Assembly: GCA_907165135.1 (NCBI GenBank)
Contig: OU015568.1
Location: 14,829,208-14,893,207 of the forward strand
Direction: 5' to 3'
Length of the DNA: 64,000 nt
From: Oikopleura dioica
Lineage: Eukaryota > Chordata > Appendicularia > Copelata > Oikopleuridae
Below the pieces are notes generated by a model, which saw only the letters and a program-made list of their open reading frames with translations, was not told the DNA's origin and made no database searches. The position numbers were made by a program, and so were the translations under genes. Of the stretch, positions 61,897-64,000 are shown piece by piece. How positions within the stretch are numbered: the stretch's first letter is position 1; each line of letters begins with the position of its first letter.

Positions 61897-62195
61897 TTAG
61901 TTGTTCTCGTCTTTGGCCATTCGATAGTCTGGGTGACGTCAGTAATCCTGTTGGTCCTTATCGAGGCCCTCAACGAAAGCATTCTCCTTTGCTCGTAGCT
62001 CGTCGAGTTGAGCTCGCTCCTCATCAGTGAGTTTTTCGAGGAAGTCCTTCTCGTCCTTGATCTGGTGATAGTCTCGGTAACGCCAATAATCGCTCTGGTC
62101 CCTGAGGCTTCTCATATGATATGAGTCATATCCAGTCCACAGATTGATTTTGCCAGTTGACGACCTTCTGGCTCAAGCCTTCTCTTTCACTCGAA
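61897..62195 (-). CDS. Hypothetical C-terminal exon with in-frame TGA
   Basis: The minus strand reads GKINLWTGYDSYHMRSLRD, DQSDYWRYRDYHQIKDEKDF, then charged sequence ERAQLDELRAKENAF and KDQQDY before TGA at 61941-61939. Beyond it the frame continues RHPDYRMAKDENN to TAA at 61897; this resembles the earlier DYWRYRDYHQIKDE, so the TGA may replace a Trp codon, or may simply be the stop. Upstream exons are not resolved. Similar composition occurs at 9388-9506 minus. Family unknown. Confidence 0.4.
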
Positions 62196-62718
62196 ATCAT
62201 TTTTGACAAAAATGTACTCCTTCAATTATCCTAATGTGATGCTCATAAAAAGTATTTTCTTACGAATCGCAACAAAAGAGGCTATTTACGAAGTCATTGT
62301 TGACTTTGACGACGTCAACTCATTGGATCTCGCTTTTATGGGTCAGAGTCATTAATGCCGACCGTCGTGACGAAATATCCTTATGCCAAGATATGGATAA
62401 ACAACCATGAGAAATCAGTTTAAAATATTTTGTATCATCGGTAGGAGTACCAGAGAATAATTCGGCATTTTACTGGGCTAAGATAGGAGAGAGTTTAGGG
62501 AGGTTTGGTTCTTGCTGCATGGTTATCAGTCGTTTTCGTTCCTTGACCCGGCGGCCAGTCATTCAATTTCATGGATTTCCGAAATAACTGTGGTTTCTGA
62601 CTTCGAGGGGGCCAAATGCCCCCAGGATACCAAATAGCTCCACAATATCAACATTGAAAATGATCCCCACGACCAAAACTTTCCAAGACTTTACTATTTA
62701 TTAACTAGTAATAGTCTT

Positions 62719-62733
62719 ACCCTAACCCTAACC
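62719..62733. repeat. Telomere-like CCCTAA tract
   Basis: CCCTAACCCTAACC shortly before the small membrane-anchor gene. Confidence 0.6.
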
Positions 62734-62750
62734 AACTTTAGCCCAGTAAA

Positions 62751-63108
62751 ATGTCGAACTATTCTCCGGTTCTCCTAATCATAGTCTTTCCACTTACATT
62801 TTTGCTCTACTACGGAAGTTTTAAATATTTGAGAGAAAATCAAGCAAATCAAGTTAGAGATGATCATTACAGAAGAAATATCGCCGATCAGAATAAAATA
62901 TCAGGAAGGTTTTAAAAAACAGGAACATTTTGCCAATTTAATTGAAAGAAATCTGTTTGAAACCATACTAAGACGATTTATCATTTATTAAAAACGAGCT
63001 GATCAAAATAAAAGAAGCACAAAACATCCACCCGAAGCAAAAAGCAAAAGAAAATCAACTAAACCCGGTCGAGGACGAACAAACAGGCATGTTTTCAGCC
63101 TCTTTATA
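62751..63108 (+). CDS. Short signal-anchor protein, possible truncated sulfotransferase
   Basis: ATG 62751 opens MSNYSPVLLIIVFPLTFLLY, a signal anchor, then KYLRENQANQVRDDHYRRN and ISG. A second piece (about 62960-63108: LSFIKNELIKIKEAQNIHP, ending FSASL-stop) is in another frame. A GA-type donor at about 62908 would join them in phase; a GT a few bases on would lead to a quick stop. The layout (anchor plus charged stem) mirrors the N-terminus of the two neighbouring sulfotransferases, so this could be a truncated relative. Confidence 0.4.
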
Positions 63109-63223
63109 AAAAAATGTCACGCATCGACAGCCAATATATTTTCATATTTACATTGCGGGGACTCACTCAACAACGCGATTGAGCCAGGCCTGCGAGATTA
63201 GTGAAAGAAAAAAGAAAGAGTTA

Positions 63224-64000
63224 ATGAAATTTAACAAGGGATTTTGTCTTGCTTTTTGCCTTGTTATCGTTGTGTTGTTTTTATGGTTTTCTAGCTATAA
63301 GAATTTCAAAAGCGATTTACAAGTAGCATCTTACAGAAAACTTCAAATTTCTGATGATCTTCTTAAACTTCTCGATTTCCAAGAAGAGCTCAGTAAAATT
63401 AGAGAGATTGTTGAGGATATCACAATTGAAAAGAAACAAAATTCTTTGAACCATAATTACGAGAAAAGTAATGAAAACATCAAAGTTGTCGAGAAAATTG
63501 TCGAGAAAAAAATTTTCATTTACGATGAACACCCTCATAAACCATGGAAGAATCAACAGCTCAACGAATATATTGGCGAATTTGGAAGGACGGATTCAAA
63601 TTTCTGCCAGAAAAAGGAGCACATCTACTTTTTGAAAACGTCCAAAACTGGAGGAACCACCTTTGCAAATATCTTGCAACGATTTGGGTAAGTCAAATAT
63701 ACTTAATGATAAGAGTCCAATGACAAGACTCTTATCAATTAACAGAAGGCCCTTATGATAGGGTTCCCATTTTAATGAACAAATACTGTATTAGGGTTAG
63801 GGTTAGAGTTAGGGATATTAAATTCGCTAAAATAGCATTTGCATCTTTTAATAATACCCTTCTATTTTATTAACAACAAAAATAGATACAGAAGGCCCGG
63901 AACAAATTTTCTCATGGGTGAATGTGGCAATGGAGCGATGTTCTTCGCGAACGGCGAGTTACCATTTAACCTCGATGTATGCTTTGTCGGTCGAGATTTC
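63224..64000 (+). CDS. Galactose-3-O-sulfotransferase-like enzyme, 3' partial
   Basis: Exons 63224-63687 and 63886 to the window end, phase 2 join at GT-AG. The ATG at 63224 gives MKFNKGFCLAFCLVIVVLFL, a type II signal anchor; an open frame extends upstream to 63179 without ATG. A charged stem follows, then the PAPS loop FLKTSKTGGTTFANILQRFG, the canonical LKTxKTGGTT form, and after the intron YRRPGTNFLMGECGNGAMFF. The rest of the enzyme lies outside the window. Same strand and architecture as the gene at 60185, so probably a tandem relative, though diverged. Confidence 0.75.
63791..63814. repeat. TTAGGG tract in a sulfotransferase intron
   Basis: Three TTAGGG units and one TTAGAG-type unit in the 63688-63885 intron. 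Confidence 0.8.

Overview
The window looks like nuclear DNA of an appendicularian (larvacean) tunicate of the Oikopleura type. The conserved genes are animal/chordate families: Tob, KLHL9/13-like kelch, Gli, SETD3-like, SLC43, xylulokinase, CADPS/CAPS and galactose-3-O-sulfotransferases. Many introns are only 40-50 n, genes lie close together on both strands, at least three introns read as GA-AG, and short TTAGGG/CCCTAA tracts are scattered through introns and intergenic DNA. The species is inference; animal origin is secure. All functional calls rest on motifs and family patterns read by eye, without any search.

Layout. 0.7-2.4 kb: 3' part of a Tob/BTG gene (+). 5.3-8.9 kb: BTB-kelch gene (+). 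10.4-12.1 kb: an unrecognised gene or gene pair ending in a membrane protein (+). 14.0-19.4 kb: Gli zinc-finger factor (+). 19.9-24.8 kb: large secreted TSP1/EGF/kelch-like protein (+). 25.0-25.9 kb: two tiny tandem genes (-), one ending in a CaaX box. 27.2-29.6 kb: SETD3-like methyltransferase (-). 31.0-33.4 kb: SLC43 transporter (+) interrupted by two hAT-like MITEs. 34.0-34.9 kb: S1 serine protease (-). 35.3-37.1 kb: xylulokinase (-). 37.3-38.3 kb: small GPI-anchored protein and C-type lectin (-). 38.4-39.2 kb: large foldback beside a telomere-like tract. 39.2-48.4 kb: secreted-protein gene (-) whose exon is split by a 7.65-kb LTR retrotransposon (40423-48074) with apparently identical LTRs. 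49.2-59.8 kb: CADPS/CAPS (+) with a coiled-coil gene nested on the other strand in one intron and a 1.29-kb hAT-like element in another. 60.2-64.0 kb: Gal3ST-like sulfotransferases and remnants.

The genes do not form one pathway. The conserved ones are housekeeping, signalling or secretory genes. The unusual content is the transposon-gene interplay: four non-autonomous elements with 8-bp target duplications and CAGGG/TAGGG-like ends sit in introns or coding sequence, a TTAA-flanked element and the LTR element interrupt one host gene, and several short introns lack GT. A few one-base frame breaks in A or T runs (SLC43, xylulokinase, retroelement pol) suggest residual homopolymer errors or very recent mutation. 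No rRNA, tRNA or CRISPR array was recognised.
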